Part shown: positions 46,988-54,677 of the stretch, one piece after another
Numbering within the stretch: position 1 is the first letter of the stretch
How the letters are laid out: every line of letters starts with the position of its first letter
Assembly (NCBI GenBank): GCA_025360225.1
Contig: JANYCN010000021.1
Coordinates: 1 to 64,000, forward strand
Origin: Actinomycetes bacterium
GTDB taxonomy: Bacteria; Actinomycetota; Thermoleophilia; Gaiellales; F1-60-MAGs149
Direction: 5' to 3'
DNA length: 64,000 nucleotides
Notes under the pieces: model-generated
Databases searched by the model: none
What the model was told of the DNA's origin: nothing
The model's input: the letters and a program-made list of their open reading frames with translations, nothing else
Position numbers and translations under genes: made by a program

Positions 46988-47781
46988 GCGACCCGAACCC
47001 GGACCTTGCCACCCGGGGATCGCTCGCCGGTCGGGTCGCGCTGATCACCGGTGGCGGCCAGGGACTCGGCGCCGCAATCGCCGACGCGCTCGCGCGCGAC
47101 GGCGCCAGCGTCACGGTGCTCGACACCAACATCGATGCCGCGTCGGCGGTTGCCCTTGCGATCACGGAACGACACGGCGTCGTCGCCCACGCGGTGCGCT
47201 GCGACGTGCGCGATCGGGTCGCCGTCGACGCGGAGGTCTCGCGCTGCCTCGAGCAGGGCGGGTCGCTCGACATCCTCGTGAACAACGCCGGCGTCTCGCA
47301 CGTTGGCGACCGAACGGAGTCGGTCAGCGACGAGGCCTGGCACGACTCGTTCGCGGTCATGGTGCACGGCACCTTTTACCTCACGCGCGCGGTCGGGCGT
47401 GCGATGCTCGCCGCCGGGCGCGGCGCGATCGTGAACGTCTCCTCGATTCGCGGCGTGCTCCCGCGCGCCGAGCGGCTGCCGTACGCGACCGCGAAGGCGG
47501 CGATCCTGATGATGACGCGCTGCACGGCCGGCGAGTGGGCCCGCGACGGCGTGCGGGTGAACGCCGTCTTGCCCGGGTTCCAGGCGACGCCGATGTGGGA
47601 CCAGGACGTCGCCGACGGGCTTGTCGACGCCACCGCGTTCCTCGCCGCGGTGCCCGCCGGTCGCCTCGGGCAGCCGTCCGAGGTCGCCGACCTGGTCGCG
47701 TTCCTCGCCTCCGATCGGGCCGCCTACATCACCGGTGCCTGCATCACGATCGATGGTGGAGTAACGTCGAGCCTGCCATGA
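46984..47781 (+). CDS. SDR-family oxidoreductase (cluster SDR 4)
   Basis: ALITGGGQGLGAAIADALARDG...LVNNAGVSHV...VSSIRG...YATAKAA...TGACITIDGGV; GTGA overlap. Confidence 0.92.
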   Translation: MSDPNPDLATRGSLAGRVALITGGGQGLGAAIADALARDGASVTVLDTNIDAASAVALAITERHGVVAHAVRCDVRDRVAVDAEVSRCLEQGGSLDILVNNAGVSHVGDRTESVSDEAWHDSFAVMVHGTFYLTRAVGRAMLAAGRGAIVNVSSIRGVLPRAERLPYATAKAAILMMTRCTAGEWARDGVRVNAVLPGFQATPMWDQDVADGLVDATAFLAAVPAGRLGQPSEVADLVAFLASDRAAYITGACITIDGGVTSSLP

Positions 47782-48527
47782 CCTTTGACCCGACCGCCAT
47801 TCACGGCACCCCGTACGGCGCGCCGCTCGTCCCCCGCCTGCCGATCCGGATGCGTCGTACCGAGATCCTGACCGTCGTCTACCGGACGGATCCGTCAGCA
47901 GCCGACGCGCTGATTCCGGATCCGCTCGTGCTTGCGAGCGACCTCGTGACGGTGCACGTCTACGCGATGCGGGACGCCGACTGGTTCGGGGTGTACTGCG
48001 AGTCCGCCGTCCAGCTCGCGGTTCGAACGCCAGACGGCCAGCCGGCCGTCTACTCGCCGTTTCTCGTGCTCGAGTCCGCCGGGGCGGTCGCCGCCGGGCG
48101 CGAGCTGTACGGTCAGCCGAAGAAGGACGGCCAGGTGTCACTGGACGTCCGCGGAGACCTCCTCGTCGGCACCGTCTCCCGAAACGGGATCGACGTGATC
48201 ACTGCGACGACGTGCTTCAAGCAACAGGCCGCGCCCCCAGGACTGCTCGAGTCCCTCGTTCCCGGAGCCGGTACGAACGTCAACCTCCGCGTGCTGGGAG
48301 GCGACGGGGACTCGCTGCGCCGCGAGCTCGTCGCCCGAGACTTCGAGGACGTCGTCGTCCACGAGGCATGGGTGGCGCCGGCGACGATCGAGCTCCGACC
48401 GAACGCGCAGGTCCCCGTGCACCGGCTCCCCGTCCTCGGCGTCGAGATCGGGCTGCACCGGACGATCGACCTGACGCTCCCGCCCGGCCGCGTGATCCAC
48501 CGCTACGACGACCCGGCGCCCGTCTGA
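47778..48527 (+). CDS. Acetoacetate decarboxylase-like family protein
   Basis: YSPFLVLESAGAVAAGRELYGQPKKDGQVSL (conserved G-x-P-K-K region); ATGA overlap. Confidence 0.8.
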   Translation: MTFDPTAIHGTPYGAPLVPRLPIRMRRTEILTVVYRTDPSAADALIPDPLVLASDLVTVHVYAMRDADWFGVYCESAVQLAVRTPDGQPAVYSPFLVLESAGAVAAGRELYGQPKKDGQVSLDVRGDLLVGTVSRNGIDVITATTCFKQQAAPPGLLESLVPGAGTNVNLRVLGGDGDSLRRELVARDFEDVVVHEAWVAPATIELRPNAQVPVHRLPVLGVEIGLHRTIDLTLPPGRVIHRYDDPAPV

Positions 48528-49201
48528 CCCGCCTCGCGGAGCCCGCCGGCCTCGGCGATGCGTTGCGCGGCGATCTCGACGTGCTGCCGGGTTGCGGCCG
48601 CGGCCTGCTCCGGCGTCCCGGAGGCGATCACCTCGAGCAGGGTCTGGTGGCTCTCGGCGTGCTGGCGGAGATCGTCGGGCGGCAGCGACGTTGCCGCGAC
48701 ACGGAAGAAGCGATTCGTCCGCCCGCGCATCTGGGCGGCGACCTCGATCAGGATCTGATGGTCAGCCAGCTTCCAGAGCCGCTCGTGAAACTGCTGGTCG
48801 AGCTCGAGGACGCGCACGGTGTCCTGGCGAGCTGCCGCCCCGATCATCTCATCGACGATCGCCTGGAGGTCGGCCTGCGCCCGCTGCGTCCAGGCCGCCT
48901 GCACGCGCGCGACGACCAGCTGCTCGAGGACCACGCGGAGCGTCGAGATCTCCTCCAACGCTCGGGCTGATAGCTCCGCGACACGGGCCCCTCGGCGCGG
49001 CGCGCGCACGACAAGCCCCTCCTCCTCGAGGCGGGTGAACGCCTCACGAACGGGAATGTGTGAGACGCCGAGCTCGGCGGCGATCCGCCGCTCGACGAGG
49101 CGTGCTCCGGGAGGATACGAGCCGCCGTTGATCGCCGCGCGTAGATGCTCGGCGACCGCGCTCACGGCGGATCGACCGCCCTCCGCCTGGGCGTCGCTCA
49201 C
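48503..49201 (-). CDS. GntR-family (FCD/FadR-type) transcriptional regulator
   Basis: VAEHLRAAINGGSYPPGARLVERRIAAELGVSHIPVREAFTRLEEEGLVVRAPRRGARVAEL; FCD C-terminal domain. Confidence 0.93.
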   Translation of the reverse strand: MSDAQAEGGRSAVSAVAEHLRAAINGGSYPPGARLVERRIAAELGVSHIPVREAFTRLEEEGLVVRAPRRGARVAELSARALEEISTLRVVLEQLVVARVQAAWTQRAQADLQAIVDEMIGAAARQDTVRVLELDQQFHERLWKLADHQILIEVAAQMRGRTNRFFRVAATSLPPDDLRQHAESHQTLLEVIASGTPEQAAAATRQHVEIAAQRIAEAGGLREAGQTGAGSS

Positions 49202-49235
49202 GTCAGCCCCCTGACCGCAACGAGCGAGCCAGCTG
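49201..49235. repeat. Direct repeat, right copy; recN 3' terminus
   Basis: CGTCAGCCCCCTGACCGCAACGAGCGAGCCAGCTG; minus strand encodes QLARSLRSGG-stop of RecN. Confidence 0.65.
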
Positions 49236-50870
49236 GAGCGCCTCCTCGGAGCCCTCCTCGCCGCCGAGCATGCGTGCGAGCTCGGCGTCGATCTCCTCGC
49301 CTTCGAGCTGCTCGATGCGTGTCACGGTCGGGTCGCCGGCGACCTTCACGACGCGGAAGTGCCGATCGGCGCGCGCGGCGATCTGCGCCAGGTGGGTGAC
49401 GCAGATCACCTGCGCAGTGCCGGCAAGCGCCGCGAGCTTGTCCGCGATCGCGCGTGCCGTTCGACCACCGACGCCCGCGTCGATCTCGTCGAACAGCAAC
49501 GTCGGCACCCCGCTTCGCTCCTGCGCCGCGACGCGGATCGCCAGCGTGATCCGCGACAACTCGCCACCGGAAGCGGTCTCCGCGACGCTGCCGGGAGCCA
49601 CGCCGCGGTTCGGCGCGATCAGGAACCGCACGTCGTCGGCGCCGCTCGCACCGAGCTCGCGCGGTGCCACCCGAACCTCGACCTGTGCGTCGGCCATCCC
49701 GAGGTCTGCGAGGTGCCCCTCGACGGCGCGTGCGAACGGTCCGGCGGCGCCGCGACGGGCGGTCGACAGCGCATCAGCAGCGTCCCGCGCACCCGCCGTC
49801 GCCTCCTCGAGGGCGCGCTGCAGCGCCGCGTGCTCCTCGTCGCGGCGGTCGAGCCGTGCGAGGCGCTCTCGTGCCTCGTCGGCCGCCGCGATCGCCTCGA
49901 CAACGCTGCCGTGACGGCGCGCCAGGTCGGCGAGGCGCTCGAGCCGCGCCTCGACCTGCTCGAGGCGTTGCGGGTCGTGCTCCACGTCGTCGGCGTAGGC
50001 ACGCAGCCCACGCGCCGCGTCCGCCAACCGCGCGACCGCGTCGCGCAGGTCGCCGGCGATCGCGCCGAGCGCCGGGTCGAACCCCTCGGCGGCGACCGCG
50101 AGCCGCTCCGCCCGCGCGGCGAGGGTCACGGCGCCGTCGCCCTCATCGGGGTTCAGAAGCTCCGCCGCACCGCCTGCCGCCGCCAGAAGCGCGTCGGCAT
50201 GGCGAAGGCGCTCACGTTCCGCGCGCAGGCCATCCTCCTCGCCCGCGACGGGTCCGATCTCGTCGACGCGGCGCACGAGGTCGGCGAGGTCGGCGAGCAC
50301 GCGCTCGGCGCCGGCGGCGTCCGCGTCGGCGGCCTCCAACGAGCGGCGCGCGTCCGCCAACGCCCGCCAGGAGGTGGTCATCGCCGTGATCCGCGGCGCC
50401 TGCTCGGGCCCGACGAACCCGTCGAGCAACCGGCGCTGCACCGCGGGCCGCGTCAGCTGTCGAGCCTCGTGCTGGGAGACGACGCTGAGCATCTCCGCAC
50501 CGGCGTTCTCGAGCGCGGCGCGGGTCGCGCTGCGACCGGACACGAGGGCACGGCCACGGCCGTCAGCACCGATCCGTCGGGCGAACACGATCCCCTCGTC
50601 TGGATCGCCGGCGAGCTCGCGCACCCCGTCGAACGCCTCGGACGCTCGTAGGTCGTCGCCGACCAGGAACGTCGCCTCGACGTACGCCTCCGATGCTGCC
50701 GGGCCAACGAGGGACGCCTCGCCGCGGCCGCCGAGGACGAGGTCGAGCGACGTCGTCAGGATCGTCTTGCCGGCGCCCGTCTCGCCCGTCACGACGTTCA
50801 GCCCGGGTGCCAGATCGAGATCGGCTGCTCGGATCAGGACGAGGTTCGCGACCGTGAGGCGCTCGAGCAT
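49203..50870 (-). CDS. recN: DNA repair protein RecN
   Basis: MLERLTVANLVLIRAADLDLAPGLNVVTGETGAGKTILTTSLDLVLGGRG...SGGELSRITLAIRVAAQ...PTLLFDEIDAGVGGRTARAIADKLAALA. Confidence 0.96.
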   Translation of the reverse strand: MLERLTVANLVLIRAADLDLAPGLNVVTGETGAGKTILTTSLDLVLGGRGEASLVGPAASEAYVEATFLVGDDLRASEAFDGVRELAGDPDEGIVFARRIGADGRGRALVSGRSATRAALENAGAEMLSVVSQHEARQLTRPAVQRRLLDGFVGPEQAPRITAMTTSWRALADARRSLEAADADAAGAERVLADLADLVRRVDEIGPVAGEEDGLRAERERLRHADALLAAAGGAAELLNPDEGDGAVTLAARAERLAVAAEGFDPALGAIAGDLRDAVARLADAARGLRAYADDVEHDPQRLEQVEARLERLADLARRHGSVVEAIAAADEARERLARLDRRDEEHAALQRALEEATAGARDAADALSTARRGAAGPFARAVEGHLADLGMADAQVEVRVAPRELGASGADDVRFLIAPNRGVAPGSVAETASGGELSRITLAIRVAAQERSGVPTLLFDEIDAGVGGRTARAIADKLAALAGTAQVICVTHLAQIAARADRHFRVVKVAGDPTVTRIEQLEGEEIDAELARMLGGEEGSEEALQLARSLRSGG

Positions 50871-50874
50871 CGCG

Positions 50875-51720
50875 CTACCTCGAGAACGTGTCGCGGTAGC
50901 GGGACAGGAACGGCCGGTCGGGCAGCGTCGCCAGCGCCGCGGTCGCTGACCCCATCGAGACGACGACGTCGGTGTCCTCCTCGACCGAGCCGACAACATG
51001 GCCGTCGACGACGAGCCGGGAGGCGAAGCCCGATGAGCGCGACGCCACACGGATCCGGTGCCCGTGGGAGAGGACGAGCGGCCGCGAGTCGATCGCGTGC
51101 GGGGCGACGAACGTCACCACCATCGCATCGACGCCCCAGCCCATCACGGGTCCGCCGGCCGAGAGGTTGTACCCGGTCGAGCCGATCGGCGTCGAGACGA
51201 CGATCCCATCACAGCCACGCTCGCCCATCCGCACGCCGTTCACCGCCCACTCGAGCATCGCCATGCGCCCCTGGATCGCGCTCGTCACGAGCACGTCGTT
51301 GACCGCGACGTGGGTGCGCCCGAGGTGCGTGACCTCGATCGTCGGCAGCGGCACGACGTCGATCGCTCCCGCGAAGACCTCTCCCAGGCGTTGCGGGAGG
51401 TCGTCGGCGGTCAGCGAGGTGAGGAAGCCGACGCGGCCGAAGTTGACGCCGATCACCGGCACCTCGGTGTCGAGGAAGCGCTGCAGCGCCCGCAGCATCG
51501 TCCCGTCGCCGCCGAGGACGAGCGCGAGGTCGCACTCGGGGTCGCCACCGCTCCAGCGGGCCGTCTCGCGCGCCGTCGCCGGGTGCTTCGCGATCTCATC
51601 CGACGGCAGCAGCAGCTCGACGCCTGCCACCTTCGCGGCGGAGATCACCTGGCCGAGCGCGACGCGCGTGCGCTCGGCGTCGCCGTGGGTGACGACGGCG
51701 CAGCGCCGCACGCTACCCAT
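50875..51720 (-). CDS. nadK: NAD kinase
   Basis: LALVLGGDGTMLRALQRFLDTEVPVIGVNFGRVGFLTSL...DGIVVSTPIGSTGYNLSAGGPV. Confidence 0.96.
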   Translation of the reverse strand: MGSVRRCAVVTHGDAERTRVALGQVISAAKVAGVELLLPSDEIAKHPATARETARWSGGDPECDLALVLGGDGTMLRALQRFLDTEVPVIGVNFGRVGFLTSLTADDLPQRLGEVFAGAIDVVPLPTIEVTHLGRTHVAVNDVLVTSAIQGRMAMLEWAVNGVRMGERGCDGIVVSTPIGSTGYNLSAGGPVMGWGVDAMVVTFVAPHAIDSRPLVLSHGHRIRVASRSSGFASRLVVDGHVVGSVEEDTDVVVSMGSATAALATLPDRPFLSRYRDTFSR

Positions 51721-52510
51721 CGACGGCGGCGTGGGCGAGGTCGGCGATGTCGGTTCGTGGTCGGTCACGGGTGATCTCGTGGTTCGCGGAGCAGAGCGCG
51801 AGCAGGTACTCGTGGTTTCCGGCGGGCCCCGGGTGGCCGGTGTCGACCGCGCCGAGCGCGACGGCACCGAGATCGCAAGCGTAGCGGGCGATCCGCGCGA
51901 CAGCGGCCCGCCGCACGTCCGGGTCGTGGACGACCCCGCCGCGCGCGATCTCGTCGCGGCCCGCCTCGAACTGGGGCTTGACCAGCACCAGCGCACGCCA
52001 GGAGGGTGCGAGCGTCCCGATCGCGGGGCCGAGGACGAGGGTGAGCGAGATGAACGACACGTCCGCGACGAGCAGGTCGGCGGCGTACGGGAGGAGGTCG
52101 GCAGTCAGCTCGCGGGCGTTCACGCGCTCGAGCACCGTCACACGGGGGTCGCGGCGAACGCGGTCGTGCAGCTGCGCGTAGCCGACGTCGAGCGCGATCA
52201 CCCGCTCTGCGCCGTGCTGGAGGAGGCAGTCGGTGAACCCGCCGGTCGAGGCACCGACGTCGAGCGCGCTCGCGCCGACCACGTCCCAGGCGAAGCGCTC
52301 GAGCGCCGTGGCGAGCTTGTCGCCGCCGCGCGACACGTAGCGCGGCGGCTGCGCAACCTCGATCGCGGCGTCGTCGCGGACCCGCGTGCCGGCCTTGCTG
52401 ACGACCTCCCCCGCGACCCGCACCTTACCGGCCATGATCAGGGCCTGGGCCTGAGCGCGCGAGGCGGCGAGCCCGCGGGCGTGCACGACGACGTCGAGGC
52501 GCTCGCTCAC
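51713..52510 (-). CDS. tlyA: TlyA-family rRNA (2'-O)-methyltransferase / S4-domain protein
   Basis: RLDVVVHARGLAASRAQAQALIMAGKVRVAG...YVSRGGDKLATALERF...ALDVGASTGGFTDCLLQHGAERVIALDVGYAQLHDRVR. Confidence 0.94.
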   Translation of the reverse strand: MSERLDVVVHARGLAASRAQAQALIMAGKVRVAGEVVSKAGTRVRDDAAIEVAQPPRYVSRGGDKLATALERFAWDVVGASALDVGASTGGFTDCLLQHGAERVIALDVGYAQLHDRVRRDPRVTVLERVNARELTADLLPYAADLLVADVSFISLTLVLGPAIGTLAPSWRALVLVKPQFEAGRDEIARGGVVHDPDVRRAAVARIARYACDLGAVALGAVDTGHPGPAGNHEYLLALCSANHEITRDRPRTDIADLAHAAVDG

Positions 52511-52932
52511 AGCGACCCACGGGGCGCAAGCCAGCGCGCCTCCTGGCCCGTGATCGACGCGATCAGGTCGAAGTGAGCGTCGTAGTGGAGGACCGGCAGC
52601 CCGACGGACTCGGCGCAGGCAGCCGTCAGCACGTCGACCCACCCCGGCTGACCTCTTCGCCTGGCATCGGGCGCCGTGAGCGATCCGATCACGTCGAGCG
52701 CCCGCTCCACGACCGCATCCGAGACCGGGATCGACGTCAACGCGGCGAACCCGGCACGTAGCATCCCGAGCTCGCGCTCGTTCCGCGCGCCGATCGCGAG
52801 CTCGAGCACGACCGGCGGACAGACCACGAGCCGCCCCTCGCGCACCCGTTCGGCATGCGCCGGGCGAACGGTGGAGTGCCGCCACGCGGCGAGCCACACG
52901 GACGAGTCCGCCAGCGCGGGCCAGTCAGCCAA
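52507..52932 (-). CDS. VapC-like PIN-domain toxin
   Basis: LADSSVWLAAWRHS...VVLELAIGARNE...VDVLTAACAESVGLPVLHYDAHFDLIA; TTG start overlapping antitoxin stop. Confidence 0.82.
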   Translation of the reverse strand: MADWPALADSSVWLAAWRHSTVRPAHAERVREGRLVVCPPVVLELAIGARNERELGMLRAGFAALTSIPVSDAVVERALDVIGSLTAPDARRRGQPGWVDVLTAACAESVGLPVLHYDAHFDLIASITGQEARWLAPRGSL

Positions 52933-53140
52933 GGTCGCCCCGCGGATCGACCTCGACAGGGTCCACCGTCGCGTACAGGCCGCCGTCGTAGGCCAGCAAC
53001 GCGCTGATCGCCGCCTGGCGCGCCACCTCATCGAGCGCCGCGTGCACGGTATCGGTGGTCGTCGTCGTGCCGAGGATGACCCGGGCGCGCTCAACTCGCT
53101 CGAGATCGAGGTTCAGCGATGTGCGTCTCACGTTCGCCAT
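52925..53140 (-). CDS. VapB-like ribbon-helix-helix antitoxin
   Basis: VRRTSLNLDLERVERARVILGTTTTTDTVHAALDEVARQAAI; AGGAGG SD (53147-53152, minus strand). Confidence 0.82.
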   Translation of the reverse strand: MANVRRTSLNLDLERVERARVILGTTTTTDTVHAALDEVARQAAISALLAYDGGLYATVDPVEVDPRGDLG

Positions 53141-53177
53141 GGTATGCCTCCTGGCGTCACATCATATGCTCGAAACG

Positions 53178-54032
53178 TCACCGATCGCGCGTATACACGC
53201 GAGCGACGATCGCCGCGAGCGCCTCCGGACGGCCGGGGAGCGCCGCGACGAGCGCGGAGGCGCGCGCGGCCGACTCCGCCGCGAGCGCCCGCGCCCGCGC
53301 GAGGCCGAGCACCGTCACGTACGTCGTCTTGCCGTGGTCGGCGTCCGAGCCGGCCGGCTTGCCGAGCACCGCGTCCGATCCAGTCGCGTCGAGCACGTCG
53401 TCGACGATCTGGAAGCCGACACCGAGCTCGTCAGCGACGGCGAGGTACGCCGCCTCCCACGAGGGCGCCGGCCCGACGAGCGCGACGGCCATCGCGACGG
53501 CGGCTCTCAGCAGCGCGCCGGTCTTGCGCGCGCACATCTCCTTCAGCCACGCCTCGTCCGGCGCCGCAGGCGGGCGGACGTCGCGGTGCTGGCCGGCGAT
53601 CATCGCCGAGACGCCATCGACGAGCGCGCCGAGGACCAGCGCCCGCCGCGAGGCGGGACAGCGAAGCTGGTGGAGCACGAGGCCGTACGCGCCGTTCAGG
53701 AGGGCGTCGCCCACGAGCACCGCCACGTCGTCGCCGTAGCGGACGTGGGTCGTCGGACGGCCGCGACGCAGCGCGTCGTCGTCGAGCGCGGGCAGGTCGT
53801 CGTGCACCAGCGAGAAGGTGTGCACCCACTCCAGCGCGACGGCCGCCGGAACGGCGTCCGCGACCCGTCCACCGAGCGCGTCGACGACGGCCAACAGGAG
53901 CGTCGGGCGCAGGCGCTTGCCGCCCGCCTCGAGCGGGTAGCGCATCGCCTCAGAGAGGCCCGGTTCGCCGTGCGGCGCATGCAGGACCAGCCCCGCCTCG
54001 ACGAGCGCGACCAGGTGGTCAGGGAAGGTCAC
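53178..54032 (-). CDS. Short-chain polyprenyl diphosphate synthase
   Basis: EAGGKRLRPTLLLAVVDALGG...HTFSLVHDDLPALDDDALRRGRPTTH...GFQIVDDVLDATG. Confidence 0.94.
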   Translation of the reverse strand: MTFPDHLVALVEAGLVLHAPHGEPGLSEAMRYPLEAGGKRLRPTLLLAVVDALGGRVADAVPAAVALEWVHTFSLVHDDLPALDDDALRRGRPTTHVRYGDDVAVLVGDALLNGAYGLVLHQLRCPASRRALVLGALVDGVSAMIAGQHRDVRPPAAPDEAWLKEMCARKTGALLRAAVAMAVALVGPAPSWEAAYLAVADELGVGFQIVDDVLDATGSDAVLGKPAGSDADHGKTTYVTVLGLARARALAAESAARASALVAALPGRPEALAAIVARVYTRDR

Positions 54033-54238
54033 AGCAGGCCGAGCTGGCCGTCGGAGCCATCGTCCGCCGCCACGGCACGGCGCTGGCGCTCGACCTCGGT
54101 GGAGATCGCCTGTGCAACGTCGTTGATCTCGGCGAGCACGTCAGCCGCCTCCGCCGCGTCGGGCACCGTCGCAAGCCGTGCGTTCGCCGCCTCGAGCCGG
54201 GCCAGTAACGACTGCAGGTGCGCGATCCGCTCCTCCAC
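54029..54238 (-). CDS. Small predicted coiled-coil protein (possible XseB-like)
   Basis: 69 aa, stop/start overlap with polyprenyl synthase; helical composition; no clear XseB signature. Confidence 0.55.
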   Translation of the reverse strand: MEERIAHLQSLLARLEAANARLATVPDAAEAADVLAEINDVAQAISTEVERQRRAVAADDGSDGQLGLL

Positions 54239-54248
54239 GCCGCGAAGC

Positions 54249-54677
54249 CTACCGGCCGACGCCCAGGGCGCGGGCGACCGCGCCGAGGATGCCGTTGATG
54301 AACACCGCCGCCTCCGGCGACGCGTAACGCTTCGAGAGGCGAACTGCCTCGTCGATCGCGACCGAGACGGGGACGTCGGAGCCGGCGAGCGTCAGCTCGT
54401 AGACAGCGATGCGTAACGCGGCGCGCTCGATCGGGGCGATCCGTTCGACATCCCAGCCATGCGCGTGAGCGGTGATCAGCGCATCGAGTCGACCGGCATC
54501 GGCGAGGACGCCCTCGACGAGCGCCACGGCATACGCCGGCACGTCGACGCGGGTGTCCGTGCGGTAGCGGTCATAGAGCTCGGCAAGGCCGCGCTCCGGC
54601 GTCACCGCATGCTGGTAGAGCAGAACCAGCGCAACGCGACGCGCATCGCGACGGCCGGAGACGGCGCGGCCGCTCAC
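54249..54677 (-). CDS. nusB: Transcription antitermination factor NusB
   Basis: RRDARRVALVLLYQHAVT...IAPIERAALRIAVYELT...VPVSVAIDEAVRLSKRYASPEAAVFINGILGAVAR. Confidence 0.95.
   Translation of the reverse strand: MSGRAVSGRRDARRVALVLLYQHAVTPERGLAELYDRYRTDTRVDVPAYAVALVEGVLADAGRLDALITAHAHGWDVERIAPIERAALRIAVYELTLAGSDVPVSVAIDEAVRLSKRYASPEAAVFINGILGAVARALGVGR

Noticed and set aside
49359-50651. 430-aa plus ORF opposite recN
   Set aside because: Antisense shadow ORF; RecN motifs are unambiguous on the other strand.
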